Shown piece by piece: positions 1 through 12,600 of a stretch of 64,000 nt of DNA. The translations under genes were made by a program, and so were the position numbers. The notes under the pieces were generated by a model. That model did not search any database and was not told the origin of the DNA. It worked only from the letters and a program-made list of their open reading frames with translations. Positions within the stretch are counted from its first letter, which is position 1, and every line of letters begins with the position of its first letter. Source of the stretch: Lineus longissimus (lineage: Eukaryota; Nemertea; Pilidiophora; Heteronemertea; Lineidae); assembly GCF_910592395.1 (NCBI RefSeq), contig NC_088324.1:14162953-14226952 (forward strand), read 5' to 3'.

Positions 1-227
1 CCGGAAAAGACGAATTTTGATAAGCACCGTCTTAGGTACTCAATACCGGGAAAATATCAGGTTACTTAGCACAGTCGTTGGTCGGGCGACGTCAGTCGAT
101 CCGATGGGAATCGCCCGCCTTGTGATGCAGTATCAAATCCTTAATCAGCCAAAGATGAAATTAGCGGTCGCTGGATGTACCCATATCTTTTATGTTTTAG
201 AACTTTCAGGAAACCCAGCTGTCCAAG

Positions 228-912
228 ATGAAGAGTCTCGTATTGGTTTTGTTTGTGTCTGCGGCAGTGCTCTGCTTTGTCAGCGAAAGCTCAGCTAATA
301 GAGGTAAGTGAAAGGGTTCTGTACAGTCATCTTAATCGTTGCTGTCCTTTTTCAAAATGCCCAAGCATCATTGTCCGGGGAGTGATGACTAGTCACAACC
401 AGTGCTGAATAGTGCCGTCCTGTTGACAGTGTACAATGCACTATGTCTCACTAGGCGATACTCGGGTTGGTGCATAACACTTTTTAGCATTTAAATGTTA
501 ATTTGAGGTGTTTAACAGTAGAAATTGATAGGTACTGGTTGTTTCTTTAAACTTTGCTCAGGAAGAGTTGTCACTTCGCCCGACACCTCGGCGACCGTCT
601 CGGCTTTGGTCTACAAATTGACTCCACCCTCGCGGTGTTAGGCGAGGTAACAAAAACGTCCAGAGCGAATTACAGCGGCGGCGTCAATTCCATAAGACAA
701 GCACTTGTGGAGAATAACCTTACAACGGTCCGTGATTAGAGAATGACATCACTCATTCATTTCATTTCGTTGTCTTTACAGATTGTAACGCCGAATACAG
801 CAAGCTTTGCCAGCCAGACTACAAAGGTCCCCAATGCACTAATGGATGTTTCTGCGACAGGCTGAGGTTCAATGCTGGGAACTGTTGCCATTCGTGTGAA
901 TGCGTCTGCTAA
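228..912 (+). CDS. Small secreted cysteine-rich peptide, two exons
   Basis: Exons 228-303 and 782-912 join in phase 1 across a GT-AG intron (GTAAGT donor, tctttacag acceptor) to give 68 residues. The first exon encodes a typical signal peptide: Met-Lys, a hydrophobic core of Leu/Val/Phe/Ala, then Ser-Glu-Ser-Ser-Ala. The second exon encodes the mature part of about 43 residues with 10 cysteines, including a Cys-Cys pair and a C-terminal C-x2-C-x-C-x-C run that ends the protein. Ten cysteines allow five disulfides. One exon for the signal and one for a disulfide-rich domain is common in secreted inhibitors, antimicrobial and venom-type peptides, but I cannot assign it to a named family, so function is open. 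The start is the only ATG before the hydrophobic run. AATAAA motifs follow 37 bases after the stop. The gene model is well supported; the role is unknown. Confidence 0.82.
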
Positions 913-948
913 TGAGAGGAAAATGATAGACCGCAAGATGTTAATTCA

Positions 949-958
949 AATAAATAAA
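949..958 (+). terminator. Poly(A) signals of the cysteine-rich peptide gene
   Basis: Two overlapping AATAAA hexamers lie 37-46 bases downstream of the TAA stop, which fits the 3' end of a short transcript. Confidence 0.6.
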
Positions 959-1373
959 TGAATTGTCTGTATTGCCGAGTTGTCTTTAATAACTGTTAAC
1001 ATCTTCTCATCTGTAGCACGGAACTACATGTACTATGCCAATGGTAAAAGCAGGTCAGTAAAACTTCCCTCAGACCGCCTAGTCGTTTGTGCCAACTGGT
1101 TTCTCTGTTATGAAAAACAGAGGACGTGGGTAAAACATTCAACCAACCATCTTAACCCTCAATGTATTGACATTGCTAATCTTTACAGACTACGCGCGTC
1201 AAATATGGGCGGCAATCTGCCTTACAAGACAGGATATCTGATAAACGTATGTGCAAGCCTATGTGAACTACACTCCAGACGCAGTGGACCGGCCTCGTTT
1301 CTCACCCTTAGGAGACCAAATTAGGATGACGCAATGGGCTGCCCCGGTAGTCTAATGTAAACCAAGGTTGCGA

Positions 1374-1790
1374 CAATGTCTTCATGTCCTTCGGGATCCT
1401 TTTCTGAGACAATCAACAAACTATCGTTTTGGTTGGCAGAGATATGCTGGGATGATGTCTTCATGTCCTCGATGCACTACTGATAATTTTCTGAGACACC
1501 CTGTAAAACAAGGCAGAGCGCAGTAGTCTGTTCATTTCACCAGACATAGACAGGTTGTGATGATGTCTTCATGCCCGTGAGGCGCTACAGATTCTTTTTT
1601 GAGACATCCTGTACAGCCAAGTAGATCGCGACAGACAGAAAGCTTGTGACGATGTGTTCAGTCTCGTGGAGCCCCACGGATCTTTTCAGTGACATTTGTA
1701 TGAAACAAAAGATGACGACATGCAATATGTGCATTTAGTCACAATGAGACAGGTTGTGGCGATGTGTTCATGACCTTGTGGCGCTACATA
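1374..1790 (+). repeat. Degenerate tandem repeat with gatgtcttcatg core
   Basis: The core recurs at about 1375, 1457, 1561, 1653 and 1761, each followed by a cgtgaggcgctac-like block and a tctgagacatcctgt-like block. Spacing varies from about 83 to 108 bases, so copies are old and contain indels. The same core is found in the minisatellite at 19.1-19.9 kb. Confidence 0.6.
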
Positions 1791-4229
1791 TACATGTACA
1801 TGTACATGTAATATAATAACTAATACTAATATAAATAAGTGTCCTTCACATCTGATAACTCAAAATGAATTTATTGTCAACCGCATGTGTTGCACCAATT
1901 GTCAGAGAAAATTTGGAATTCATTATTGAGATCAACAATGTTAACATCTTGTTGAAATCAACAATGTTATACCCGGCACGTATGTGCACTTTTTTACGCA
2001 AACCCTTTTTTTCAGAAATGGCACGGGTTTTTAATAGCAGGTGGATTTCGCGCGACCAGCCGCGCTTTAACTTAAGTAGCCTACCTTTGAAAAGTTAAAG
2101 ACAGAGAAAATGAACATCTTTATTTCGTGTTGAATAGAGAAAGTCCCCCGTTAATCGATGCGGCTTGATAAACGTATGGACGATTGCGACACTTTGTGAG
2201 AGGGGGCGGCCCCGCGATAGAGTTCTGTTCAACTCGCTGACTTGGTTTAAATTGCCTTAATATACCTACCGAGGCGTGGCATTGCATTGCTCGAACAAAA
2301 TTCACTTTAAACTACATGTATGCTTGATACTATAGCATTTCAAAGCACTGAGACCTCGGGACGACGCTATTGAGCCGCGGTTATCAAAGAGCGCCTGTTG
2401 GCCTTCAAATAGGCCCGTGTGTAAAAGAGATACTAGACGCACCAAAACCGGCTAATATGCCGTGGATATCGAACGGGAGAATTGCAAATTTGGCCCATTG
2501 CAAGAAGAGAAAGGACTGAGGCGTCACTGTTGATCCAATTGTCAGTCCAGGAGTAACAGTTGGAAAGAAAGGCCTGAGATGTCAGCAGTCAGCGGTGCCA
2601 ATATCACGGTAAGAAACTTATAATTGAGAGACAGGCTCTGAAAAGTTCAATATCATAAGCCAAAAAAACTTCCTTTCTGGGCAGGTTCAATTCGTTTAGC
2701 AGAGGGCGTCGCCTTGCAAACCGACAGTGATGATTGCTTTCACCAATAAACATGGAGTGACAGCTGCATTTTGCATGGGTTTTATTGATCAATATCGAGA
2801 TAGATATATACATTGTACATGATGCATCAACAGCATACATGATGGACCTCACAGAACAGACGACGCGTAGTCATGGTGCGTGACGGCTTCGGACGGGCTT
2901 ATTGGTTTTTAAACAGAGGCCATTGAAATAGGCTCCGATCCGCTGTACATCTCTGGCGGAGGGACGGGCTTGCCGATCTAAAGGGACGGACGTATCTACT
3001 CTGGCATGTCAGGTATATATGATACAGAACTTTCCGCAAATTTATACTACCGTTCTCTTTTAAGAGGCCCTGTTTATCCCTTTAAATGTAGGGCATCCTA
3101 AATCTTGATCTGATGCAAAATCCTTGGTGGGCGAGATTAGTGCATGTATTTGCCTTCTGAAGAGTATCTTTGGTGGAATTTTTCCCGAAATAAAAAAGTT
3201 TTTTCCTGGACCTTTTTTAAATGGTCCATAACATAATGAAGACAATAACGCATTTCACTTAATTAGAATGTTCATATAGACGACAAGATTTGTGACAATC
3301 GGTCTTGGGAGCTATTACAAGTCAGGTATTGATATCAATTGCCGAATAGAAGCCTTTCACTCCGGGGTCAGGCCACACCAATTCATCGCTTGGATAGCGG
3401 GGCCACCTTCCCCAATTATGTGGAAGATGGCGTATAGTCTTTGCGCACAATCGCCAGCTTCGAAATAATAAATTGCTCAGTAGATTATGCCGACGAAGTA
3501 AATATTTTTGAGAAAAGGATTTTGTATTGTAATCTTTGTTTTTTGTATATCTGACAATAAATACGGTATCAAAGAGGCAGGATGTAGCATTTTATCAACA
3601 ACATCATATACCAGTCGCGTGAAAAATCTTGTTGCAGCGGTAGACAGCCATCGGGTAAACAATTTCAATTGTTTTTCACGTCTTGCCTGATAGGTCAGGT
3701 AGGGGTCAGAAACACACCCGCATGACCGTCAAGCTCGATCGTACACTTGTACACAAGTATTTTTCGTTGGTGCTTAACTCCGACGTAAGATTGTGGGTTG
3801 TTAAGAATGGGAGAGACGCCAAGTCTAGCTCGACTCCCGATGCAGTCGATATCGTCACCTTAAACATACCTTACTTTATATATGTGTGGTAGGAGGGGCG
3901 AGCCCAATAGACTGCATCCGGAGTGTATGTCTAGAGAGTTATACGCGCGTCGTAACCGTATGTCAAAACATGACCAGATGAGACGGCGAAACTTGGTATT
4001 CATAGTTTTTGTATAATTATAATAATTTGAATGTAAAATATCTGATGATCAGCGCATGCCTTAGACAGAGGTTCATATTTGATCCGAAACCGATCGAGGT
4101 GATGTTTTCGTGTGACTTACGTCTTCAAGCGTTTCTTTTGTGCTATGGTTTCTGGACGGACCGCGGGCGGACCAGCCTTTTTCATCGCACTTATGACCAC
4201 AGGCAACGCGGTATCCCCGTCTGATATTC

Positions 4230-4420
4230 CTCAACAGAGGGCGTTGCCAGCCTCACTGGATTTGGATCAGTTGTGTTGGTGTTCGCGTCCTCTCTTGCCT
4301 ACACTCCGGAGGCAGAGGACCAGCCTCGCACCCTGTTTGGATAACTATGAATCCGCGGGAGTCTACCGTTGCCATCCTTCGTTGCCTTATGAATTCAACT
4401 TTTCCTCCGAAATTCTTGAT
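4230..4420 (+). other. Possible diverged partial copy of transporter exon 1
   Basis: The stretch from about 4238 (gagggcgttgccagcctcac) resembles the coding start at 4511 (gagggcgctgtcaacctcac). Both are followed by a tgttggtgtt(c)gcgtcct block and later by ccttcgttg. One frame reads a short hydrophobic run, then a stop. It may be a decayed duplicate of the first transporter exon. The similarity is short, so this is tentative. Confidence 0.3.
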
Positions 4421-4473
4421 CATGAGTTTCTGGTTTAATTTCAGGTCACGGCAAAGCCCAGTAGTGAGGCGAC

Positions 4474-7402
4474 ATGAAGCTGATAGAGGATGAAAACAGT
4501 ACTCCTGAAAGAGGGCGCTGTCAACCTCACTGGGGCTGGATGGTGGTGTTGGCGTCCTTCGTTGGCATTTTCCTCTCCCTCGGGATTAACTACTCCTCAG
4601 GATTGTACTATGTTCAATGGAAGGAACATTTCGGCGCCAGTAGTGCTTTGACGTCTTGGATTGGGTCATTGCAGATTGGAGTGCTGTGCTTCCCAGGTAA
4701 GCAAGAGTCTGCAGTTCGTTAAAGGCAGTATTCATCCAGCCTACACCTACAGATCTGCTATAAGCAGTGCTGTCTACCTGATCAGACATTCCATCGAAAC
4801 CCAACTAAGTCAATTACAGTGAACCAAGTATTGCTTAGCCAAGCAGCAGTCTATTTTTTTAGGAACCTCGGGAGAACCAGGTCAATCTTATGTAATACCA
4901 CCCTTTTAGCTAGGTGCTCATGAATGGATGGGGTGCTATACGCCAGATCAATACTACCTCTCATGAACTGCTGCATGTGTGTGATGCTGTGGGGTGCGGT
5001 CACACACTGCTGGCTAGGGTCATAAGGCATAGATTGCAGAAAGCTGAACAATGAAGACCACTTTTCTGCAAATAATGTGCCAACTTTATAAGATTTTGTG
5101 GGAGGAAGACTGCATACATCAAGTAACTAAACATATCTCAGGGATATCAGTGTCGTTTTCCCATGAAAGGGCCTCTATGGCAGCAGCTATAGGCAGGTAA
5201 GATGAAGGTATGTGAAGTCACCAATAGAGGTCTATGGTTTTCTATGCCCCCAAGTATCATTGATCAGACAAGGCTAATGAGTTTCATCATTCCATCTCCA
5301 ATGATCATTACACTCTGAGTGAAAGTCAGTCATCACAATAGGTAGCTAATGTCTTTGGTTTTCAGCCACAGTATCAGTTGACAGAAAATCTGAGGGAGAC
5401 CAAACCCCATTGACATCAAGGGCCAGTTGATGTTGCAGGGTGGGCAGTGGGTGATTACCTTTTCAGATAGGTCTTTTTTTCCAGTAAGAAGATCCGGACA
5501 TCATTAGGTGCAAAAAAGAAGAACAATTGATGGTGAAGACTACAGTAAGGTTCCCGAAAGCTATTGTCTGTTGTCATCATTGTGACTCAGTCGCCAACAA
5601 AAATGAGAGAAGTAAATCTCACCTCATGTGGTGATTTTTTTTTCCCCGCAAAAAAGTTCTGTTTTCCCCAAAATACTGTGGCACTTGGCAATCATAAAGA
5701 GGTATTTTTTTGTTTTTCCCAAAACAAAATTGCCATTTTTGCAATTTCCTGATTTTCAAATGGTAATGTTCCCCAAAATAGTATGTCATTTTTTGTATCA
5801 CACACACAATATGGGGGAAAAGTGACCTTGTATGGGACCTTTCGTATTTCCCAAAATACAAGGGAAGTTTTTTTGTATTTTCCAAAATTACTCATGGTAT
5901 TTTTGTTTTCCAGGTCCACTAGGGAGTTACCTAAGTGAGCGTTTTGGATACAGAAAGATGGTCATCATCTCTGGTTTGATATCATCTGCTGGCTTGGTGG
6001 CATCAGCTTATGTCAACAATATCTATGCGATGATGGTGACATATGGGGCTGTGACAGGTATGTTAAAGGGCTACACCATTCGTATTTACTGGTGGTCCAG
6101 GGAAATAGAAATGCAGTTATACACAATGCCCTAGTGCATTTCAAATTATGAACAAACAGCAAAGGCCTTTAAAAAACATATCTTTGGGTTTTAGTCAGCT
6201 CTCCTTATCCATTTTTGGTAGTACACGTATTGAAGGATTACTCCCCTTATATCAATAACACTTTCTGAGAGGTACAGCAACATATTCTTATATAATCTGG
6301 GGGAAAATGATGCAGAATTGGCATTTGTCAATGTACAAAAGCTCAAAAGTTATGGTTTAGAAAGGAAATACCAATATAGTATGAAATAGCCCAAAATGTT
6401 ACCCATATCACATAAGCCTTTATACATGCTGTATGAGTTGTTCTCTCTCTTACAGGTTTTGGCTTTTGCATCTTGTTTGCCAGCATGGCAACAGCCACAA
6501 TGCATTTCTTCCCACCTCAGAGTGCTGGTCTTGCCGTCGGAATTGCTGTCAGTGGTGGAGGATGTGGTTCATTTCTTATGCCTATACTCATGGAATATCT
6601 TATAATGCGCTACGGCTGGGAGGGATCATTACTCATTCTCGGAGGCCTAGTGCTCAATGTATGTGCCTGTGGTGCTCTTTTACGAACACCACCAACGAAA
6701 AGAAAAAACGACAAAAAGAAAAAAACTAACTTCAAACTCCTCAAAAACTGGAATCTATCATTATTTCTGTTACATCAGATTCTATTCACAACAGCTGTTT
6801 CTGTCGTTTACATCCATATCACAGCAATGATCGAATCCCTGACTGGAGTCTCAAGGACTAAAAGCTCTTTATCATTAACTGTGATCGGAATAACAAACTT
6901 CTCAGGCCGGATTATACACGGGGCCATTGGGGGTTTAAAAACCGTCAACGTTATGTCCCAATATCTAACATCCTATGCAGTATGTGGTTGTGCCTTGTTC
7001 ATATTTCCTCACGTTCCCTATTATCCTGCCCTTCTCTTCATTTGTGGAGTATTCGGATTTCTTACTGCCCCCTATGCAGCGCTTACACAACTAATCATAG
7101 TTGAATACGTTGGGGTCGAGAATCTGAATTTTATTTATGGGTTGTTCCTATTTTGTTGTGGTGTTGGCCTGATGGTCGGCGCCCCCGTTGCCGGGGTCTT
7201 GTACGATGTTACACAAGACTACAGTACATCAATGTACTTTGGAGGTGCGTGTCTCATAGTCTGTGTTCTGATGATGCTCAAACCGTGGGTGCAAGCAACA
7301 TGTGCGCCGATAGAACGCTTAGATGAGGTTGAACTGGGTGAGCAAAACACACCAGAAGTTGAGAAGCAGTTAGTTAATGAACAGAATGGATTTATAACGT
7401 GA
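4474..7402 (+). CDS. Monocarboxylate-transporter-like MFS protein (SLC16 family)
   Basis: Exons 4474-4696, 5914-6057 and 6456-7402 join in phase 1 at both introns with GT-AG ends, giving 437 residues. TM1 begins with the PHWGWMVV block that marks SLC16 transporters, followed by the Y/W-K-E-x-F and SW(I)GS elements. After the second exon (GPLGSYLSERFGYRK, the loop 2-3 signature of the superfamily) come about five helices. A basic central loop rich in Lys/Arg (around TKRKNDKKKK) divides the two six-helix halves. The second half has NFSGRIIHG, matching the TM8 arginine region that handles the anionic substrate in MCTs. The protein ends in an acidic cytosolic tail. Family members are plasma-membrane proton-coupled carriers of lactate, pyruvate or related acids, and many invertebrate paralogues are orphans, so the substrate is not claimed. 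Length is usual for the family. The ATG follows a pyrimidine-rich acceptor at 4444. Confidence 0.9.
5600..5913 (+). repeat. T-rich intronic repeat with ttccccaaaata motif
   Basis: Intron 1 of the transporter ends in a simple repeat in which T runs alternate with (t)ttccc(c)aaaata at least six times, at irregular spacing of about 30-60 bases. The last T-rich unit merges with the polypyrimidine tract and cag acceptor of exon 2 at 5911-5913. Confidence 0.6.
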
Positions 7403-9449
7403 AGTTTAAAATACCTAGAACAGTTCTAAGTTGCCATTGGTCGAAATTTAAAATCTGTGATTTTTGTACATCTACATGTATACTGTAGGAGCAAACCCTT
7501 TGAACATACAGCTCTTCGTACTAGATCTTGATAGATAGAGTGAAGGGGGCCAGTTTGAAAATCTGTGATCATTTTAGATGTGAATGTTCATTGTGAAAGT
7601 GGCCTTTGAACAGTCCATTACAGTGGTTTATAGTAAAGTATAACGCTCTTGTAAAGGAAAGCCCTATTAGTGCTGTTTTGGACAAATGAGCCTATCATTG
7701 GGTCATATATCAAGTCAAGCATGTCCCTGGCACACAGAACAGCAGTATATAATATAAACCCAAATACAATACAAAAATGGTATATGCAGGCACACACCTG
7801 TAGAATAGTACATTGTATTGATCAGATAGATGGAGTAGCTTGAGTTGCATTGTAAAATAACACACTCCAGCACATTTATCATGGAAATATGAATATGAAA
7901 GGGTCTTTGTTATTAAATTTGGCCAACTGTGATAAGGCCAAACCAAAGTATAAACAAAATATGTGGTTCCCCTTACATGAGGTGGGATTGACTGAAGTGT
8001 CATCGTGAATCGTATGTAGGGCACTCTTTGGAAATGATTTTTTTGTTCTTCATGTCATGAATGACAAGTGAAAAGCGTCAAATTTGCATGATACAACATG
8101 AACTGTGGGAAATATTAACGCGGCCAAGTAACTTGACATGGCGTAATGGCACGTAACAATGCATTGTACACACATTTGGGTCGAGGATCTGTTGACAATG
8201 GTGAAGAATATTCAATTCAGGGATTTGTAAAAAGTATACTTCCAGCTCAATTACTAATGAAACGTATTGTTATAATGGCCTACTTTTATTGACAATATGC
8301 ACGAAATTATGGGAGTCGGTTTCAACAGCATTTCGATGCTTTTTCCTGTCAAACTTTCTATTCAAACGGTGTTGTAAACTGTGTCGATGTATTTAAGCCG
8401 GTTATGTTGTGTCTATTACACATAGGACAATTAGATAAAATTAACATATTGTGTATTGTTTGAAATAATTAAAAATTTTTGTATGAAAGAGTTTATGATT
8501 GAAATTCAGGACTGCAGGTTTTTTGCCAATGTTTTTTGTTGATGCATGCCTGGAAAAAGATCTTATCTACATGTAAGGATCTCCGTCTGTCATAAATACC
8601 TTCCATTAAAACTTTATATTAGGCTTATTGAGTTGTTTTATTCATTCACAGGGGTCACTGCATCACTTGCACCATACATTTGGCAATTTGTATCGCTGCT
8701 ATTGTCCAGGGCTTTCGAGATTCTCCTCCACCTCATCCCTAGGAAAAATCGAAATCTCGCGATCTAGCGAAGTGGATTGTCGCAGTCTTGAACAGTAATT
8801 GCAGTTTGTAAGCGCAGTTTAGCAGCAAAAGAAAAACGAAGAACTAAACGAAAATAAATATCTTCTAAAAACTTAAACTTTAATGCAAAAAAACATGCAG
8901 AACAGGACTCCGACTGAAGAGACCACTAAGCAGGTACCCCTAGTCAGTCCCAACAGTGTCATATTTTTATTGGCAACAGCATGCAAGGAAAATCGGAGCA
9001 AGGCAATTTCATTTGACTATCCTAGTTAATTTACCTGAGGGTGCCTCGACAAACTGATATTCTAAAACTTTCAAGGCATGCATTTAAGCACTGCGTATTT
9101 GGCCAGGATTGTATTTTCAACACTTTCGTCCTTGTGTACAGTGTACACCTGTACATTCCTCAGAACAATGCACTTGCCATGTGTCTGTCATCTCCAAATG
9201 GTGCATACGTCCAACTGTATGGCCTTTAAATCAATAAATGCATAACAAATTCCTCCTATTGCAACCTGTTCCGTGAAAATTCATCTCTAAAACCTTTTTT
9301 AATACATGTTTGTTCTAGTGTGCATTATGCATGCATATTAGACCTACAACCTGACATACTTCGTGGAAATTTAGCTCAATACAGGCAGCTTTAGGTTGTT
9401 CAAAAACAACAACAAATAGTCCATAGGTGATGTGTGAAGCTTTAAAGTT
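7403..9449. other. Transporter 3' region and intergenic DNA
   Basis: AT-rich sequence without recognisable coding potential. AATAAA at 8853-8858 and 9232-9237 on the plus strand could end the transporter transcript. TTTATT at 8637-8642 could be the poly(A) signal of the convergent GTF3C5 gene. If both are used, the two 3' ends would overlap in antisense. Confidence 0.4.
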
Positions 9450-9617
9450 AGTTCTTAAAAATCATGCAAGTCACACCAGGACTATCCTCGGCAATCGAGT
9501 CCAATCATTCGGTCTCCATTTTATAATTCAGTTCTTAAAAATCATGCAAGTCTCACGTCTCATCAGGACTATCCTCGGCAACGTCAGCAATCAAGTCCAA
9601 TAATTCGGTCTCCATTT
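9450..9617 (-). repeat. Tandem duplication of the GTF3C5 stop-codon region
   Basis: About 80 bases starting agttcttaaaaatcatgcaa occur at 9450 and again at 9530. Shared blocks include aggactatcctcggcaa, agtccaat and attcggtctccattt. The second copy (9530-9617) contains the last GTF3C5 codons and stop. The first lies beyond the stop in the 3' UTR. The copies differ by a short indel (tctcacgtc versus tcac) and an acgtca insertion. Confidence 0.85.
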
Positions 9618-12600
9618 CATTGATCTCTTCATCCTCGCCTGGTTCCTCGATCTCTCCATCTGATTCTGAATCTGACAGACCTGTACCAGACATCTTCAGT
9701 TTCTGTTTCCTCTCTGATGGAGGTTTCTTTTTATATGGTTCTGGAAGTAGAAGGAACGAGAGATCACCTAATCTGTTTTTGACAAAGTGGAATCTCATTT
9801 ACATAGCTCCAACTAAGAACATGCTCCCATCTAAGGATAGGATTTGTCATTCCCAGGGGTGGCATCAGTGAAGCAGTAGGTACAGTTTCGTCTTTGTTTG
9901 AGTTCACGTGCTGCGACGCTAATTCACAAACAAAACAGTTTGATAAAACATAATGAGCACTTACTTTCTAAATGTGAATATGGGTCTTTGTTGTCTCCCG
10001 TGTCCACATGGCTCGTCAGAATATCGCGGCAGTGATATGTAGCATCTTTCTCAAGCCAGCCATCCTTCTCAGAACACTCAGTTTCCTAGAAAAGAGACTC
10101 TATTGTCAAGGCAGTTGTTATTCTATAAAGACAGTTATACATATCTTAGCGGTTCCTTGCATTTTCTCATGACAGATTACCAGGTATGAACTTTGGCAGA
10201 TTTCTTTTTTGATAAATGGAGTCCATAGCAGGCTCGGTACACATTCACCCTTTGACTCTTACTTGTAGATACAGAATATTTCAGTTGTCTGATTCAAAGA
10301 TCCCTGAAGAACCAAGCATATTACAACCTCAAAACCCTGGTCACCACTGAACCACAGATACAAGTCTGGTTTTAACCCTGATTCAAACCTGAGCCATATT
10401 GCTGAGTAGACCAACAAGTCAATTTACCTTGCCATCATTTTTAGCAACAAGAGCCTGTATTTCTGGTACTTCTACATCACATATCTGATAAAACATCTGT
10501 CTGTACGGCGGTTTTACTCCTGGGCGGAATTTGTAGACACAATCCTGTAAGAGTGATGAATAAAAAGTGATGGACATGGACATAAACAAAACTGAGATTT
10601 GACAAAAATGATCTCAGAACTTAGGATTAAATGGGGCATTTTCATAAAAATTCAATCAATTTTGCATTATAATGTAGAAGGGACCAATATGGCCTCTCAG
10701 GTAGATCATGATGACACCCTGGGACTATGAGAGGTGAATCACATTTCGAGGTCCAACAATACCTGGTCATTCCATGTTTTTGGACAGTCCGGTTTCGATC
10801 CTATCGTTTCTTTATCTAACACCGAGACACTAGTAAGGTTCCTCTTTTGAATGTGACTTGGCAGCGTGTAACTGAACGTCTTACGCTTACACCTCACAGG
10901 CAGCTTCTCGCCGTGGACCCCTGAACGAATTGAGATGAATCAGTTGTAAACCATGGCCAATGTTCTCATAAGGAGCCATCACTGGCAACAGCTAGAGAAA
11001 ATCACAACTGGGGTGGCTACAATTTGCTGAATTGTGTTCTTTTCTATTTGTTGTCCATGTCTTCTCCCTTTTCTATTGATCAGGGAATACAGCAGGCAGT
11101 TTTGCATCTATAGGTCAAAACAGGGTTTCAAAGGCCCTAGTTGTTCTGCAGGTATAGACAGAATTGAATGGGACACTGGCTCGTAAGTACTTCAGTAAAA
11201 TCCATTTGACTTTGTTGTTAACTTCTTTTGAACAATCCAGCCCTACATCCTCATCCCAACTGATAGAACACTTACTTTGTCTGATTCTAAAGTCAATCGT
11301 CTGTAACCTCTTCGCTGTCTTGTCTGTTTTTGGGTCATATCCATATCTAACCCACATCGCTCGCCAAGGGCCAGTTAAGTAGTAGTAGGCAACGAAGGGA
11401 AGATAGAACTTTAACTTGGTTGGCATACAGTCAATGTTTGAACGGATGGCGTTTTTAGACCAGATGGGCCGAATTTCGAACATCTAAAAGAATATGAAGC
11501 AAAAATAGCATCCAGTATTTCAGAAAGCACTGTATCACCAGGAACCTAGGAGCATGCCCTAAGCCAATCATCGGTTATCACACCTTGGTGTTCTAATTTG
11601 AAACCAATGCAGCTATAATTGAAGTACAGCAGCCTTTTTTTTCAAGATTTCTTTCATATCCTGAAGAATACAGGCAAAGTGGCTTGCCCAATAAACTACA
11701 ACTCGGAACAGAATCCTTCTATTCCAACACCTGAAGCGGGGATTACCTGCACTTGCAACTTGAAGTTTTACAAATTGCAGCAGAAAAAGGGCTTTGTTCA
11801 GAGATTGTAGGCTAATCAGCAGGCCGCAATTTCCCTTTCATTTCTCTCTTTACCTTTCTGAGTTCGTCCACCTTGTCCATTTCCTTTACAACCTTCGGCA
11901 TTAACTTCTCAATGGCCTCTGGGTTCGGAGCCAACGGGATATCATTTTCCCACTTTACCAATGTTGTGAAATGTGTTCTTCTTTGTCGGCCTGGAAAGAA
12001 TTTCGTAAATTTCTAAACAGAAGAGAGAGGATGAACTTGGTTGAAACTCCATTTACGACGGAGTACCAATTAATTGAACCAACCACTCTGAAAAGAGCAA
12101 ACAAATACAATGAATTCAAGGCTACTAATGTACACATTTTTATTTTTATTATTTAAACAGTGCTGCTCAAAACAAATCTGCAGATACAGGGAGGTGAATA
12201 CTGCATCCAATCTACTCTCATCAATGAGACAAGGTCAATACCCAGCGAGAAACATAGCATGTTGCAGACTTCAGTTGCAGTCTTACCTAGCCCTATGGTG
12301 TGTTCCTCCTTTGCAAGGACCGCTGCTCCATCAGCAGTTTTGACCCTCCCAAACTGTTTGTCTGGACGATACATGTACAGAACACTCTGGTCTATTCTGG
12401 AGAATAACGGTGGAAGTAGGAACAGCGGAGCAGGTTTCTGGATCCAGCTAGAGTGTTCGAGTTTGCTGATAACCAGTTGATCCCGTATTGATTTGTAGGT
12501 GTCTTGTTTGGTTCTCATCATTGGCAGGTATTGAAAGTCCATGAGGGCTGAAATTGAAGACAGGAAAACACTGAAATGGATAAATTATGAAATATTTCAC

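Larger units (their letters stand above)
959..4443. other. Intergenic DNA, no recognised gene
   Basis: No ORF here has recognisable protein features or convincing splice partners. The interval holds a degenerate repeat (1374-1790), a (ACATGT)n run at about 1792-1810, and AT-rich sequence. The last 15-20 bases are a pyrimidine-rich stretch ending in tttcag at 4444, which looks like the acceptor of the 5' UTR exon carrying the transporter start codon. An upstream non-coding exon probably lies somewhere in this interval but I could not place it. Confidence 0.5.

Noticed and set aside
980-1324. 114-codon plus-strand ORF after the cysteine-rich peptide gene
   Set aside because: No recognisable features; it begins just past the neighbouring gene's poly(A) signals without promoter or splice evidence.
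9620-9871. Plus-strand Ser/Pro-rich ORF
   Set aside because: It is the antisense shadow of the acidic GTF3C5 C-terminus.
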